A stretch of 64,000 nt of DNA from Cercis canadensis. Lineage: Eukaryota > Streptophyta > Magnoliopsida > Fabales > Fabaceae. The DNA lies in NCBI GenBank assembly GCA_003255065.1, contig QAOA01000205.1, positions 220,063-284,062 of the forward strand, given 5' to 3'. A program made the translations under genes and the position numbers. Positions 32,448 to 43,645 of this stretch are shown piece after piece. Numbering within the stretch: position 1 is the first letter of the stretch; every line of letters begins with the position of its first letter. A model generated the notes under the pieces. It saw only the letters and a list, made by a program, of their open reading frames with translations, had not been told where the DNA came from and did no database searches.

Positions 32448-34124
32448 TTAGAGACATTTTGGTACCCAAACTTCTTTGGGTCCTTTCAAGTTAGCAGCAA
32501 ATGTGCCTTTAGGCACCCACACCATTTTTCTTGCAGCACATAGTTTCCTATAGGAACATGCATTAGGAAAATGTCCCACATGTCCACAGTAAAAGCAAGT
32601 TCCTTTAGAAAAGGAATGTGAGGAGGAGGCTTTGACAAAAGAGTTTTTTGAAACCTTTGAAGTGCTAGGTTGAACATAACCTAAACCAGATTTGTCATTG
32701 CTTACTCTTTGCTTTCCTAGGATGGAATTCAAATTATTTCTTCCTTGAACAAAATTAGCTAGATCTTTGGATAGCTCATTGACTTTTCCTTTCAACTTTT
32801 TGTTTTCATCCATGATAGAAGAAGTAAGACAATTTTCTTTCACAAGAACATCATTCTGTTGCTGTAAGATTTTAAGTCTATTAATCAAAACAGAATTATC
32901 ATTCTTAAGTTCCTCTATCACCTTAATCTGATCTTTTATGATTTTCTTGAGGGTAGTGATTTTAGCAAGTCTTTTCTCATAGTCAAAGGACAAATCATCA
33001 AAAGCAAGACTTAGTTCATCATAAGTAGGAAGAAGTTCAAGGTCTAGATCAATCACCTCACATTTCTCACCACTTCCTTCACCATTAACCATCAAGCAGA
33101 AATTGGCAATGTTTTCCTCATCTAAATCTTCACTATTGGAGGTTGAATCTTTGTCACTCCAAGTAGCCACCATAGCTTTCTTCTTCTCCTTTCTGAAGAA
33201 CCTCTTCTTGTTGAGGTTTGGACATTCAAGTTTAATGTGATCTGTTCTTTTGCATTCATAGCAAATGATAGGCTCATTGTTGCTTCCTCCCTCGGTGACG
33301 TTCTTTTGGCTTTTTGGCTGAAACCTTTTCTTCTCTTTTCTCTTCTTCATCAATTTGAGAACCTTCTTTGTAACCATTTCTACATCATCTTCACTAGAAA
33401 TTAGTTCTTCTTGAGTACTAGTTTCAGGAGCAGTAGAAGCAAGAGCTAGGCTTTTCTTTCTTTCTCCTGCCATGCTCTTCTTTTCCATGATCAACATCTG
33501 GTGTGATTGAAGAGTGCCTCTAAGAGCATTAATAGTAAGATCATTCGTTTCAGCAAATTGGAGCAAGACAGTTACTTTGGAATCCCATTTTTTTGTGAGA
33601 CACCTCAAAATCTTCTTGACTTGTTCCTTTTGAGTGTAGACTCTTTCAAGACCTTTTAGACTATTGATGATGCTTAAGAATCTAGCAAAGAAGAAATCCA
33701 GAGGTTCATCTTGATTCATTTGAAACATCTCATACTGAGCAGAGTAGATGTCAATTTTGGCCTCTTTGACATGACTGGTTCCTTTATGGATTGCAGCAAG
33801 TCTATCCCACATCTCCTTAGCAGTATTACAGGATGCAATGTTCTCATATTCCATTGCAGATACCACACACACAATGTTATATCTTGCTTTAGAGTTGAGA
33901 GTGAATTTGAGCTTATCTTCAACAGAGAACTCATGTTCTTCCTTTAAGACAACAGCTCCATTCACCATCTCAGTTGGAGGTGTGAGACCATTTCTGACTA
34001 TTTGCCAAACTTCATAGCCAATTGACTCAAGGTACATCTCCATACGATGCTTCCAGTAGGGATAATTTTTTCCATTGAAGAATGGAGGTTTGAGAGAAGA
34101 GTGAGACTGATTCTGGTTGTTCAT
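32448..34124 (-). CDS. Copia gag, unit 1 (intact)
   Basis: An unbroken 558-residue frame starting MNNQNQSHSSLKPPFFNGKN, about 90 bp after the 5' LTR. The N-terminus has the FNGKNYPYWKHRMEMYL (DUF4219-type) motif and a UBN2-type gag core (about 50-200, with EMWDRLAAIHKGT and MNQDEPLDFFFARF). A Lys-rich stretch and a first CCHC-like knuckle follow (CYECKRTDHIKLEC), then an acidic and coiled-coil region (LKNDNSVLINRLKILQQQND). A second CCHC knuckle (CFYCGHVGHFPNAC) lies near the C-terminus. Gag would package element RNA in virus-like particles in the cytoplasm. It stays open although pol is badly broken. It differs from the unit 2 copy at only three residues noticed (Cys/Tyr, Ile/Met, Ala/Thr). 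Confidence 0.9.
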   Translation of the reverse strand: MNNQNQSHSSLKPPFFNGKNYPYWKHRMEMYLESIGYEVWQIVRNGLTPPTEMVNGAVVLKEEHEFSVEDKLKFTLNSKARYNIVCVVSAMEYENIASCNTAKEMWDRLAAIHKGTSHVKEAKIDIYSAQYEMFQMNQDEPLDFFFARFLSIINSLKGLERVYTQKEQVKKILRCLTKKWDSKVTVLLQFAETNDLTINALRGTLQSHQMLIMEKKSMAGERKKSLALASTAPETSTQEELISSEDDVEMVTKKVLKLMKKRKEKKRFQPKSQKNVTEGGSNNEPIICYECKRTDHIKLECPNLNKKRFFRKEKKKAMVATWSDKDSTSNSEDLDEENIANFCLMVNGEGSGEKCEVIDLDLELLPTYDELSLAFDDLSFDYEKRLAKITTLKKIIKDQIKVIEELKNDNSVLINRLKILQQQNDVLVKENCLTSSIMDENKKLKGKVNELSKDLANFVQGRNNLNSILGKQRVSNDKSGLGYVQPSTSKVSKNSFVKASSSHSFSKGTCFYCGHVGHFPNACSYRKLCAARKMVWVPKGTFAANLKGPKEVWVPKCL

Positions 34125-34196
34125 GGTACCTGCAACACAAACTTAATATGATCTTTAGCTCTTAGTCAGTTAGACTAGCAAAGATAAGATGAGCAC

Positions 34197-34210
34197 AAAC
34201 TCTGGTACCA
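34197..34210 (-). promoter_or_regulatory. Primer binding site of Copia unit 1 (initiator Met tRNA type)
   Basis: On the minus strand, two bases after the LTR end, the sequence reads TGGTACCAGAGTTT. It resembles the initiator-Met tRNA complement used by most plant Copia elements (TGGTATCAGAGC), with one mismatch in the first 11. Confidence 0.75.
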
Positions 34211-34212
34211 AT

Positions 34213-35489
34213 TGATAGTTACAGGAAATACTCTTAGAAGGGGGGTGAATAGGAGTTGTTAAAAATTGCTCATAAAAATGAATTCAAATCACATATTTGT
34301 TTAAGAACTTGTTCTTACAAACTAGTTCTTAAAAACTAATTCTACGTCAGATGCCAGATTTGAATAGAGCAGAATAACTTAGCATATCATAAAGAACAAC
34401 AACAGAAAATTATCCAGAGAAATCAGAGATGAAGATAGAGAAGATTCACAAGTGTAAATAGCTCAAAATTAAAGAGATAAATGGAGAAGAAATTTGACAC
34501 AAGAGATTATAGTGGTTCGGCCAAATAGCCTACATCCACTCTCTCAATTTCTTGAGGTTCCACTAGAATCTGAGTTTAGTTGTCCAAGCTTCTCCAAGCT
34601 TACATCCATGGTTTTTGTTTCAAGCTAACCAAGAACTCAAAATAGAGTTTATTTGTCCAAGCTTAACAAGTTTATTTTTCCAAGCTTCTCCAAGCTTAAC
34701 CATGGTTTTTGTTTCTCAAGCTCACCATGAACTCTCTCTCTCTCTCTCTAGAGATCACTCTCATGGATTTCTCCCATAGAAATCCAAGATACAAAACCCA
34801 AGTGTTTTGTTGTAGCCCCAAGAAGAAACTCTCTCAAAGAGTAGATATGAAACAATGAAAAACTTGAAGCATGAGAAGATGGCTGAGAGGAAGAAGAAGA
34901 GCAAAGCTCTCAACAATGGCTTCCTTCTCTCTCTAGAATGTTTTCTTCTTTCTTCACTTCATGCCTTGACCGAAGCCTTAAAAGTCTTCTTTCTTTTATC
35001 TTCCTTCTTGTGTTTTCTTGTGCACGTGAAGAGCTTTGCAAAAAGGCTAGAAGAAAGCTTTCCCACTTGCTAACACAAGACCCATTATGCATCATGGCTT
35101 TTTGTTCTTTTGTGAGAAAAAGTCTTACTTTGTGTAAGGGGGTAGATAGACTTTTCTTGAAGATTGGACTTGTCAAAGAGCACTTGAAAAAGGTAACCTT
35201 CCATTCTCTAAGAGTACAACTCTTAGTCATATTGTAAAAAGGGAAGTTTGGCTGAAGAGACCTTGACGAGCCTTGTCCACCTTAGCAAAGTTCAGAGCTC
35301 ATCACACAGACAAGAACTGGTTCTTAAGAATAAGTTCTGCAAGGCTTCACTTCAAATTTGTTCTAGATAACAGCTTATAAACACAACATAGATTAATTGC
35401 AACAAGACAAACAACACATATAAGAAATAACAAGGCACAAGACGTTATTGTTATCATCAAAACAGGATCAGAGACTTGTGGGGCTAACA
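34213..35489 (-). repeat. Copia LTR 2 (shared middle LTR)
   Basis: A 1277-bp LTR with TG...CA borders. It serves as 5' LTR of unit 1 and 3' LTR of unit 2. It contains clusters of agaacttgttct-like palindromes near 34303-34345 and 35311-35340, and short repeats of ccaagcttctccaagctta near 34590-34700 where it is one 10-base step shorter than LTR 3. Confidence 0.92.
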
Positions 35490-35503
35490 ATCTCCCCCTT
35501 TTT
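35490..35503 (-). promoter_or_regulatory. Polypurine tract of Copia unit 2
   Basis: Same AAAAAGGGGGAGAT as in unit 1, directly before the LTR 2 start on the minus strand, with the same two additional purine runs upstream. Confidence 0.8.
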
Positions 35504-35874
35504 GATGATGACAATAATGTGTTTGAGAAAAGCTCCCCCTGAATATATGCCAACTAGAACTGAGGGAGTTTTCTCAAAAGATCTGTTCAATATCAAGAAA
35601 TGATACCAAGGTAGTTCAAACAAACTAGTCCACATAATTTCTCCCCCTTTGGCATTATCAAAAAGATAGGGGTAATAACATATCAGAGCATTAAAGGGAT
35701 CAGAGCATTATAATAACCAGAATGGAACTTATCATATCAAAGTAATTCACAATCAGTCAAGCAATGATAAGATGTATGATGCATGTATGACAGAAAAATT
35801 AATAAGTTGTAAAAATATCCACCTATTCTACATTCACAACTGAAATTTTATCCAAAGACAACTAAAATAATGAG

Positions 35875-37075
35875 ATAATGCTAATCAGAAGAAGATGATG
35901 AATGAGATGCAATGAGAACTTCCAATTGAGCTTTAATGACTGCCAGCCGAGCATTGGAGTTAAAAACCAGAATAAATACCATTATAAATTCAAGAGATTC
36001 TCCATGAACAAAAGTCAAACAGACTATGAACTTATGCATAATGCATGATATGCAAAATAAAGAAGAGCATAAAAATGCTGGAGAACACTCAAGTTAACTG
36101 TATAGATAACTAAAGCTTTAACAATGAAAGTTAGAAATATAATCCTAAGAAGTAAATGGTTTTGAAACTTTCAAAGCTGCCAACAATTTCTTTGTGAGGG
36201 CCAATTCTTTTTCAACCATAGCAAGTAGTTTAGCAGAGCAAACAAACACTATAGTCTGAAAATAGTTTAGATGCTATCCAATCTGATTAGCTAAGGCAGC
36301 AGGCTTGACAATTGCTATCTATTCCATATGATCAACTAACTGGTAGGAAGGAATTAGTTGTGGTTGGTTTTTGTGCTTCTTTGTGGATTTGAAAGAATTA
36401 GGTACAACAGGAGCACGCCTCTTTGAAGAGCTGGCAGAAGTAACTGATTCTTGATATGGCTTCTAATTCTGGGCAGAAGTTGGGTAGAGCTAGGTTTGCC
36501 AATGTTCTGGTTATGGGGTCAAAGGAAGGTATGGAAGGAGGTCTTCCTTGGCTTCTAAACTCAGGAAAGTCACAAAGAAATGTCATTGCATCATCATAAG
36601 GAAGTAAATCAGAGAGCCATACCTTCTGTACAAGCTTGCAGTCCCCAATAATAGGCAATTTAAGCACACAAGCAAGCATTTTTTCAGTCAACAGAAGTTT
36701 TTACCCCAGCCACAAATTTTTTAGATAGATCATGCCAACATTAGAACCTTGCAAAAGCTAAATATGAGCATAAGATAAGCTGATTACTTTTGCTAGCAAA
36801 GGTTCATCTAGCTTCAACATTTCAGACCAACCCATTTAACAAACATCCTCTCAACTACTTTGGTGGAAGAGTTCTGGTATTTTCAAGTTACCAAGCAACT
36901 TTACTTTCAAACAGAGAGGTAGAAGCACTTGGAGAAAATGCAGTCTTTCTGGCTTTTCATCTTGAATTTTCTGCTCTTTTCAGAGGGAATTGGTTGAGGC
37001 TCTTTCTCATGAGGAAGCTCAGAAATCAGTTTCAAAGAAAGAAGCAGATTTTAGAACAATAAGTTCAAATTATTT
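35875..37075 (-). pseudogene. Third coding remnant of Copia unit 2
   Basis: Duplicate of 28270-29470 with a few substitutions. Here the frame from 36691 to 36398 is open for 97 codons, covering LACVLKLPIIGDCKLVQKVW and RSQGRPPSIPSFDPITRTLA; in unit 1 a one-base difference shortens it. The upstream half reads GWSEMLKLDEPLLAKVISL and is broken by stops as in unit 1. Function unknown; PF20167-like resemblance is tentative. Confidence 0.45.
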
Positions 37076-37761
37076 TGAAATGGATATTGGTTCTACATGG
37101 GAAGAGCGAGCAATTGCTTTGACTTTACACTTAGCCATCTGTCTTTAGCTCATTCTTCTATTCAAAAACTTAAGTTGCTAGTTGCCTTGCTACACAATGC
37201 GAGAGTTGAACAAAAAGTGGCAAACACATGAACAAAGAAAGAATGTACAAGGTGAATAAAATATGCATATAAAACAACTTAGTACAAGATTCAAATGAGG
37301 AGGAAGATAACAAAATGAATGACAATGGTGCACTTGCAAAGGGCGGTTTAAAGATGTGTGCATTTTAGCCAAAGGCTAGAAAATGCTAGCCAAAAATTCA
37401 GCCTAGAACAATTTAATGACAAACCAGCCCAAGAGAAATGAAAGAAATCTTTTAAAGAAACAGTTCAACATATCAGCCCAAGAAAGATAGCTAGATCCTT
37501 TTAAAATAAAAGGCTTAGCAAGATTTCAGTCTTTTTAAAAAAAGATTTGGCAGCCCAAAATTGAAATATCTCACAAGTTCAAAACTGGTTCTGGGCAGAA
37601 ATAATTTTGTCTAAATATTCCACAAATCTTTGCCAAATTTTCAGAAGTATACCAAGAGAAATTGAACATTAACCAGCCTTTTCTTAATAAACAAAGAAAG
37701 ACAAAGAAAGTGAAATGATATGCATATGTACAAACACAATGCAAGCAGCAGCCATATCGCA

Positions 37762-40045
37762 TCAAGACAAGTTTATCATGTCTAGCTCATGTCTAACAAA
37801 ACAGAATTTATTTTCAACCAAATGCTTAGTAAAGATGTCAGAAATTTGATCATCAACACTAACAGAAAATAATTCTATATCACCTTTAATGACGTGATCC
37901 CTAAGAAAATGATACTTGATATCTATATGCTTGGTCCTAGACTGCTTAGATGGATTTCTTCCAATATTGATACCACAAACATTATCAAACAACAAAGGAA
38001 TTTTGTTCAGAGAAATACCATAGTCAGCCAATTGTTGTTGCCTCTAAAGCACTTGTGACCAGAAAATTCCAACTGCCATGTACTCAGCTTCAGCTTTGAT
38101 TGAGGAACTGAATTTTGTTTCTTAGATTGCCAAGAGACCAATGCTCTTCCAAGAAACTAACAACCTCCACTTGTGCTCTTTTGATCAATGGAACAACCAA
38201 CATAATTAGAATCTTTTGCATCGTCCATGCTACAACATTTGAGTAGCTCTCTTGTGTATTTAGACTGATTAATGAAGATTCCATATCTGATTTGCTTCAC
38301 TTGAAATCCAAGGAAGAAGTTGAGTTCCCCCATCATACTCATCTCAAATTCACTCTTCATTAGAGTCTCAAAATCCTTCTTGTTGATTAAAGCCTTAAGC
38401 TATCAGCCTTGCTTTATTTCTCACAATCTTCCCTTCCTCATCAAGCTTGTTTATTGCCATGATCCATGCTTCATCTTGTAATGCTTCACCAATTTTGGTA
38501 GGCTCGGATAGAGATAAGAGAGCCAAGTATACATGCTTGTCCCGAAGAGATGCTCTTGAACTTATTCCTCTTTCCAAGTCACCAATCATCTTTTCAATTG
38601 GATGATCCTTTAACATTCTGGTTTCTTTTGGCAATGAATCTTTCACATTTTTCTGTGGGGCTTCTTCTTGAATTGGTTATGAAATATCCAGCTCTATGTG
38701 AATCGAATCACATGGAATTTACTCTACTGTCTTCTCTTGGCTGATCTCTGCCTTAGAAGATTCTTTGATGCTGTCCTGCACTAACTCATTATCCTCAAGA
38801 ATATTTGAAGTTAAAGGACAGTTAGATTCATCAAAAAACACATGCATTGATTCTTCTACAATAAGAGTTCTTTTGTTAAAGACTCTATAGGCTTTACTTG
38901 ACAAAGAGTAGCCCAAGAAAATATCTTTATCAGATTTTCCAAAATGCTATTTTCATTATTCAGCACAAAACATTTACATCCAAATGCATGAAAATAGCTC
39001 ACATTAGGTTTTCTCCTTTTTCAAAGCTCATATGGAGTTTTTTTTAGAATAGGCCTAATCAAGCATATATTCAAAGTATAGCATGATGTGTTTACAATTT
39101 CAGCCCAAAGGTATTTTTGCAAATCATTTTCTCACAACATAGTTCTGCCCATCTCAACTAGAGTTCTATTTTTCCTTTCAACCACACCATTTTATTGGGG
39201 GGGTTCTAGGACAAGAAAAGTTATGGTGGATTCCTTAGTTTTCACAGAAATTTTGGAACAACTTATTTTCAAATTCTCCACCATGATCACTCCTAATTGA
39301 GGTGATAGCAAAACCCTTTTTGTTTTGCACTCTTTTGCTGAAATTTTCAAAAGCATCAAAAGTTTCATCCCTATGAGCAAGAAAGAAAACCCAAGTAAAC
39401 CTTGAAAAATTATCCACAATGACAAAGCAATATATTTTTTTTTTATTTAAACTTGATATAGATGCTGATCCAAAGAGATCCATATGGAGAAGTTGGAGTG
39501 ACCTAGAAGATGACAAATCTTGTCTTTTTCGAACACTAGTTTAGGTAAACCATAAAACTAGTTCCTTTTTAGAAACTTTGGAAATAAGTTTAAGATTTGC
39601 ATGTCCAAGTCTTCTATGCCACAACCAAGAATTATTACTTTAAGAAGAAAAACAGGTTTCCCTTTTTGAATTTAAAGAATCTCTAAACACAATATACACA
39701 TTGAAACTTCTTTGACCAACAAATAGAACATCATCAGAATTTTTCTTATGAAGGATGCAATGAGGAGCTTCAAAAATGGTTTTGTGACCTTTATCACAAA
39801 GCTGACTTATGCTCAGCAAAATATGCATCAAACCTTTGATCAAGTAGCCATTATCAATGAGTAAATAAGGAGGAATTTTGATTTTACCTAATCCGACAGT
39901 TCTACCTTTGCTATTGTCACCAAAAGAGACATCTCCCAAATCCATTTTGTTAAAGGAGACAAACTTTGAAGGATTTCAAGTCAAGTGTCTAGAGCAGCCA
40001 CTGTCCAGATACCAACAATCACTTTTGGCTTAATAGCAAACCTGC
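37762..40045 (-). pseudogene. Degenerate Copia pol, unit 2
   Basis: Carries the same protease, integrase, RT and RNase H fragments as unit 1 at a constant offset of about 7605 bp. It has the same stop after KARLIA, the same loss of the RT catalytic core and the same homopolymer breaks in integrase (t-run near 39431 and g-run near 39198). Only scattered substitutions separate the two copies. Confidence 0.85.
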
Positions 40046-40052
40046 AAGAAAG

Positions 40053-41729
40053 TTAGAGACATTTTGGTACCCAAACTTCTTTGGGTCCTTTCAAGTTAGC
40101 AGCAAATGTGCCTTTAGGCACCCACACCATTTTTCTTGCAGCACATAGTTTCCTATAGGAACATGCATTAGGAAAATGTCCCACATGTCCACAGTAAAAG
40201 CAAGTTCCTTTAGAAAAGGAATGTGAGGAGGAGGCTTTGACAAAAGAGTTTTTTGAAACCTTTGAAGTGCTAGGTTGAACATAACCTAAACCAGATTTGT
40301 CATTGCTTACTCTTTGCTTTCCTAGGATGGAATTCAAATTATTTCTTCCTTGAACAAAATTAGCTAGATCTTTGGATAGCTCATTGACTTTTCCTTTCAA
40401 CTTTTTGTTTTCATCCATGATAGAAGAAGTAAGACAATTTTCTTTCACAAGAACATCATTCTGTTGCTGTAAGATTTTAAGTCTATTAATCAAAACAGAA
40501 TTATCATTCTTAAGTTCCTCTATCACCTTAATCTGATCTTTTATGATTTTCTTGAGGGTAGTGATTTTAGCAAGTCTTTTCTCATAGTCAAAGGACAAAT
40601 CATCAAAAGCAAGACTTAGTTCATCATAAGTAGGAAGAAGTTCAAGGTCTAGATCAATCACCTCACATTTCTCACCACTTCCTTCACCATTAACCATCAA
40701 GCAGAAATTGGCAATGTTTTCCTCATCTAAATCTTCACTATTGGAGGTTGAATCTTTGTCACTCCAAGTAGCCACCATAGCTTTCTTCTTCTCCTTTCTG
40801 AAGAACCTCTTCTTGTTGAGGTTTGGACATTCAAGTTTAATGTGATCTGTTCTTTTGCATTCATAGCAAATGATAGGCTCATTGTTGCTTCCTCCCTCGG
40901 TGACGTTCTTTTGGCTTTTTGGCTGAAACCTTTTCTTCTCTTTTCTCTTCTTCATCAATTTGAGAACCTTCTTTGTAACCATTTCTACATCATCTTCACT
41001 AGAAATTAGTTCTTCTTGAGTACTAGTTTCAGGAGCAGTAGAAGTAAGAGCTAGGCTTTTCTTTCTTTCTCCTGCCATGCTCTTCTTTTCCATGATCAAC
41101 ATCTGGTGTGATTGAAGAGTGCCTCTAAGAGCATTAATAGTAAGATCATTCGTTTCAGCAAATTGGAGCAAGACAGTTACTTTGGAATCCCATTTTTTTG
41201 TGAGACACCTCAAAATCTTCTTGACTTGTTCCTTTTGAGTGTAGACTCTTTCAAGACCTTTTAGACTATTGATGATGCTTAAGAATCTAGCAAAGAAGAA
41301 ATCCAGAGGTTCATCTTGATTCATTTGAAACATCTCATACTGAGCAGAGTACATGTCAATTTTGGCCTCTTTGACATGACTGGTTCCTTTATGGATTGCA
41401 GCAAGTCTATCCCACATCTCCTTAGCAGTATTATAGGATGCAATGTTCTCATATTCCATTGCAGATACCACACACACAATGTTATATCTTGCTTTAGAGT
41501 TGAGAGTGAATTTGAGCTTATCTTCAACAGAGAACTCATGTTCTTCCTTTAAGACAACAGCTCCATTCACCATCTCAGTTGGAGGTGTGAGACCATTTCT
41601 GACTATTTGCCAAACTTCATAGCCAATTGACTCAAGGTACATCTCCATACGATGCTTCCAGTAGGGATAATTTTTTCCATTGAAGAATGGAGGTTTGAGA
41701 GAAGAGTGAGACTGATTCTGGTTGTTCAT
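40053..41729 (-). CDS. Copia gag, unit 2 (intact)
   Basis: A 558-residue frame identical in layout to the unit 1 gag: DUF4219/UBN2-type core, two CCHC knuckles, coiled-coil linker. Three residue differences were noted. It starts about 90 bp after LTR 3 and its primer site. As in unit 1 it is the only intact gene of the element. Confidence 0.9.
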   Translation of the reverse strand: MNNQNQSHSSLKPPFFNGKNYPYWKHRMEMYLESIGYEVWQIVRNGLTPPTEMVNGAVVLKEEHEFSVEDKLKFTLNSKARYNIVCVVSAMEYENIASYNTAKEMWDRLAAIHKGTSHVKEAKIDMYSAQYEMFQMNQDEPLDFFFARFLSIINSLKGLERVYTQKEQVKKILRCLTKKWDSKVTVLLQFAETNDLTINALRGTLQSHQMLIMEKKSMAGERKKSLALTSTAPETSTQEELISSEDDVEMVTKKVLKLMKKRKEKKRFQPKSQKNVTEGGSNNEPIICYECKRTDHIKLECPNLNKKRFFRKEKKKAMVATWSDKDSTSNSEDLDEENIANFCLMVNGEGSGEKCEVIDLDLELLPTYDELSLAFDDLSFDYEKRLAKITTLKKIIKDQIKVIEELKNDNSVLINRLKILQQQNDVLVKENCLTSSIMDENKKLKGKVNELSKDLANFVQGRNNLNSILGKQRVSNDKSGLGYVQPSTSKVSKNSFVKASSSHSFSKGTCFYCGHVGHFPNACSYRKLCAARKMVWVPKGTFAANLKGPKEVWVPKCL

Positions 41730-41801
41730 GGTACCTGCAACACAAACTTAATATGATCTTTAGCTCTTAGTCAGTTAGACTAGCAAAGATAAGATGAGCA
41801 C

Positions 41802-41815
41802 AAACTCTGGTACCA
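41802..41815 (-). promoter_or_regulatory. Primer binding site of Copia unit 2
   Basis: Same TGGTACCAGAGTTT on the minus strand, two bases from the end of LTR 3, as in unit 1. Confidence 0.75.
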
Positions 41816-41817
41816 AT

Positions 41818-43099
41818 TGATAGTTACAGGAAATACTCTTAGAAGGGGGGTGAATAGGAGTTGTTAAAAATTGCTCATAAAAATGAATTCAAATCACATA
41901 TTTGTTTAAGAACTTGTTCTTACAAACTAGTTCTTAAAAACTAATTCTACGTCAGATGCCAGATTTGAATAGAGCAGAATAACTTAGCATATCATAAAGA
42001 ACAACAACAGAAAATTATCCAGAGAAATCAGAGATGAAGATAGAGAAGATTCACAAGTGTAAATAGCTCAAAATTAAAGAGATAAATGGAGAAGAAATTT
42101 GACACGAGATTATAGTGGTTCGGCCAAATCGCCTACATCCACTCTCTCAATTTCTTGAGGTTCCACTAGAATCCGAGTTTAGTTGTCCAAGCTTCTCCAA
42201 GCTTACATCCATGGTTTTTGTTTCAAGCTAACCAAGAACTCAAAATCAAGTTTATTTGTCCAAGCTTCTCCAAGCTTAACAAGTTTATTTTTCCAAGCTT
42301 CTCCAAGCTTAACCATGGTTTTTGTTTCTCAAGCTCACCATGAACTCTCTCTCTCTAACTCTAGAGATCACTCTCATGGATTTCTCCCATAGAAATCCAA
42401 GATCCAAAACCCAAGTGTTTTGTTGTAGCCCCAAGAAGAAACTCTCTCATAGAGTAGATATGAAACAATGAAAAACTTGAAGCATGAGAAGATGGCTGAG
42501 AGGAAGAAGAAGAGCAAAGCTCTCAACAATGGCTTCCTTCTCTCTAGAATGTTTTCTTCTTTCTTCACTTCATGCCTTGACCGAAGCCTTGAAAGTCTTC
42601 TTTCTTTTATCTTCCTTCTTGTTTTTTCTTGTGCACGTGAAGAGCTTTGCAAAAAGGCTAGAAGAAAGCTTTCCCACTTGCTGACACAAGACCCATTATG
42701 CATCATGGCTTTTTGTCCTTTTGTGAGAAAAAGTCTTACTTTGTGTAAGAGGGTAGATAGACTTTTCTTGAAATTGGACTTGTCAAAGAGCACTTGAAAA
42801 AGGTAACCTTCCATTCTCTAAGAGTACAACTCTTAGTCAGATTGTAAAAAGGGAAGTTTGGCTGAAGAGACCTCGACAAGCCTTGTCCACCTTAGCAAAG
42901 TTTGGAGCTCATCACACAGGCAAGAACTGGTTCTTAAGAATAAGTTCTGCAAGGCTTCACTTCAAACTTGTTCTAGATAACAGCTTATAAACACAACATA
43001 GATTAATTGCAACAAGACAAACAATACATATAAGAAATAACAAGGCACAAAACGTTATTGTTATCATCAAAACAGGATCAGAGACTTGTGGGGCTAACA
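41818..43099 (-). repeat. Copia LTR 3 (outer 5' LTR of the array)
   Basis: A 1282-bp LTR with TG...CA borders. It carries three ccaagcttctccaagctta units near 42188-42312 and the same palindrome clusters near 41903-41950 and 42919-42950. The right flank starts aaggatacaat; the matching left flank of the array is hidden in the N block, so the target duplication cannot be tested. Confidence 0.92.
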
Positions 43100-43272
43100 A
43101 AGGATACAATAAGTTCATTCAAGTTAACAAATGCTCAAATCCTTGGGACTAGTACCTAGAGAAAATTTTCTCTTAAATGCATCAGACTGATGTGAGGGAT
43201 ATGCTTTGAAGATCGCTCGAGAAGAGACTTAGTCTTGATACACCCGAAGATACCCTTATCGTTAAAAAAAGA

Positions 43273-43645
43273 AAAAGTAGAAACTGTAACCAAACAAACA
43301 AGCTTGCTGGAAAACTAGGAAATTAAATCACAGGAATTATGATTCAAAGTCTGCCAGGAAGCATGATGAAAGAGTTGTACAAAAGGCTATCATCATAGCT
43401 CCTATGGGGATAAACATGAAGGCCCTATGATTAGCTCCGTGGGTAAGGATTTGAGAAAATCATCCTCTTCATAACGAGAAGTGATAATCCCCAGAAACAT
43501 CAAAACTGAAGTTGTTGAAGTGAAAAGTGATATTCTATCTGATATTATATAACTATCTTGAATAACTTCTGACTTAGGAACATTGGATAGCCTGTGTTTT
43601 GATCATTACCACCTAGAATAGTGGTTGGTGCGAAGGGTAAGACTT
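43273..43645 (-). pseudogene. Broken copy of the ankyrin-PGG last exon
   Basis: This stretch aligns closely with the last exon of the ankyrin-PGG gene (about 50840-51220). Shared stretches include actgtaaccaaacaaacaag, tgggtaaggatttgagaaaa and aacatcaaaactgaagttgt. Relative to the functional exon it has several small indels, for example near 'aacatgaaggcc' where four bases are lost, which shift the frame, plus premature stops. It keeps the minus orientation of the parent. It probably remains from a local tandem duplication of this gene family. The ankyrin exons of this copy were not found. Confidence 0.8.

Larger units (their letters stand above)
27401..43099 (-). mobile_element. Tandem Copia retrotransposon array: LTR-internal-LTR-internal-LTR
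   Basis: Three LTRs (right part of one ending 27885; 34213-35489; 41818-43099) enclose two internal regions (27886-34212 and 35490-41817). The repeat period is 7605 bp, and the two units are nearly identical by eye over their whole length. Each unit reads on the minus strand: LTR, Met-type primer site, intact gag, broken pol, a third coding remnant, polypurine tracts, LTR. Both units share the same stop codons and the same deletion of the reverse transcriptase core, so they were copied together after damage rather than inserted separately. Pol order (protease, integrase, RT, RNase H) is Copia. Extra sequence between pol and the 3' LTR and repeated polypurine tracts suggest the Sirevirus/Maximus lineage. 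Confidence 0.9.
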
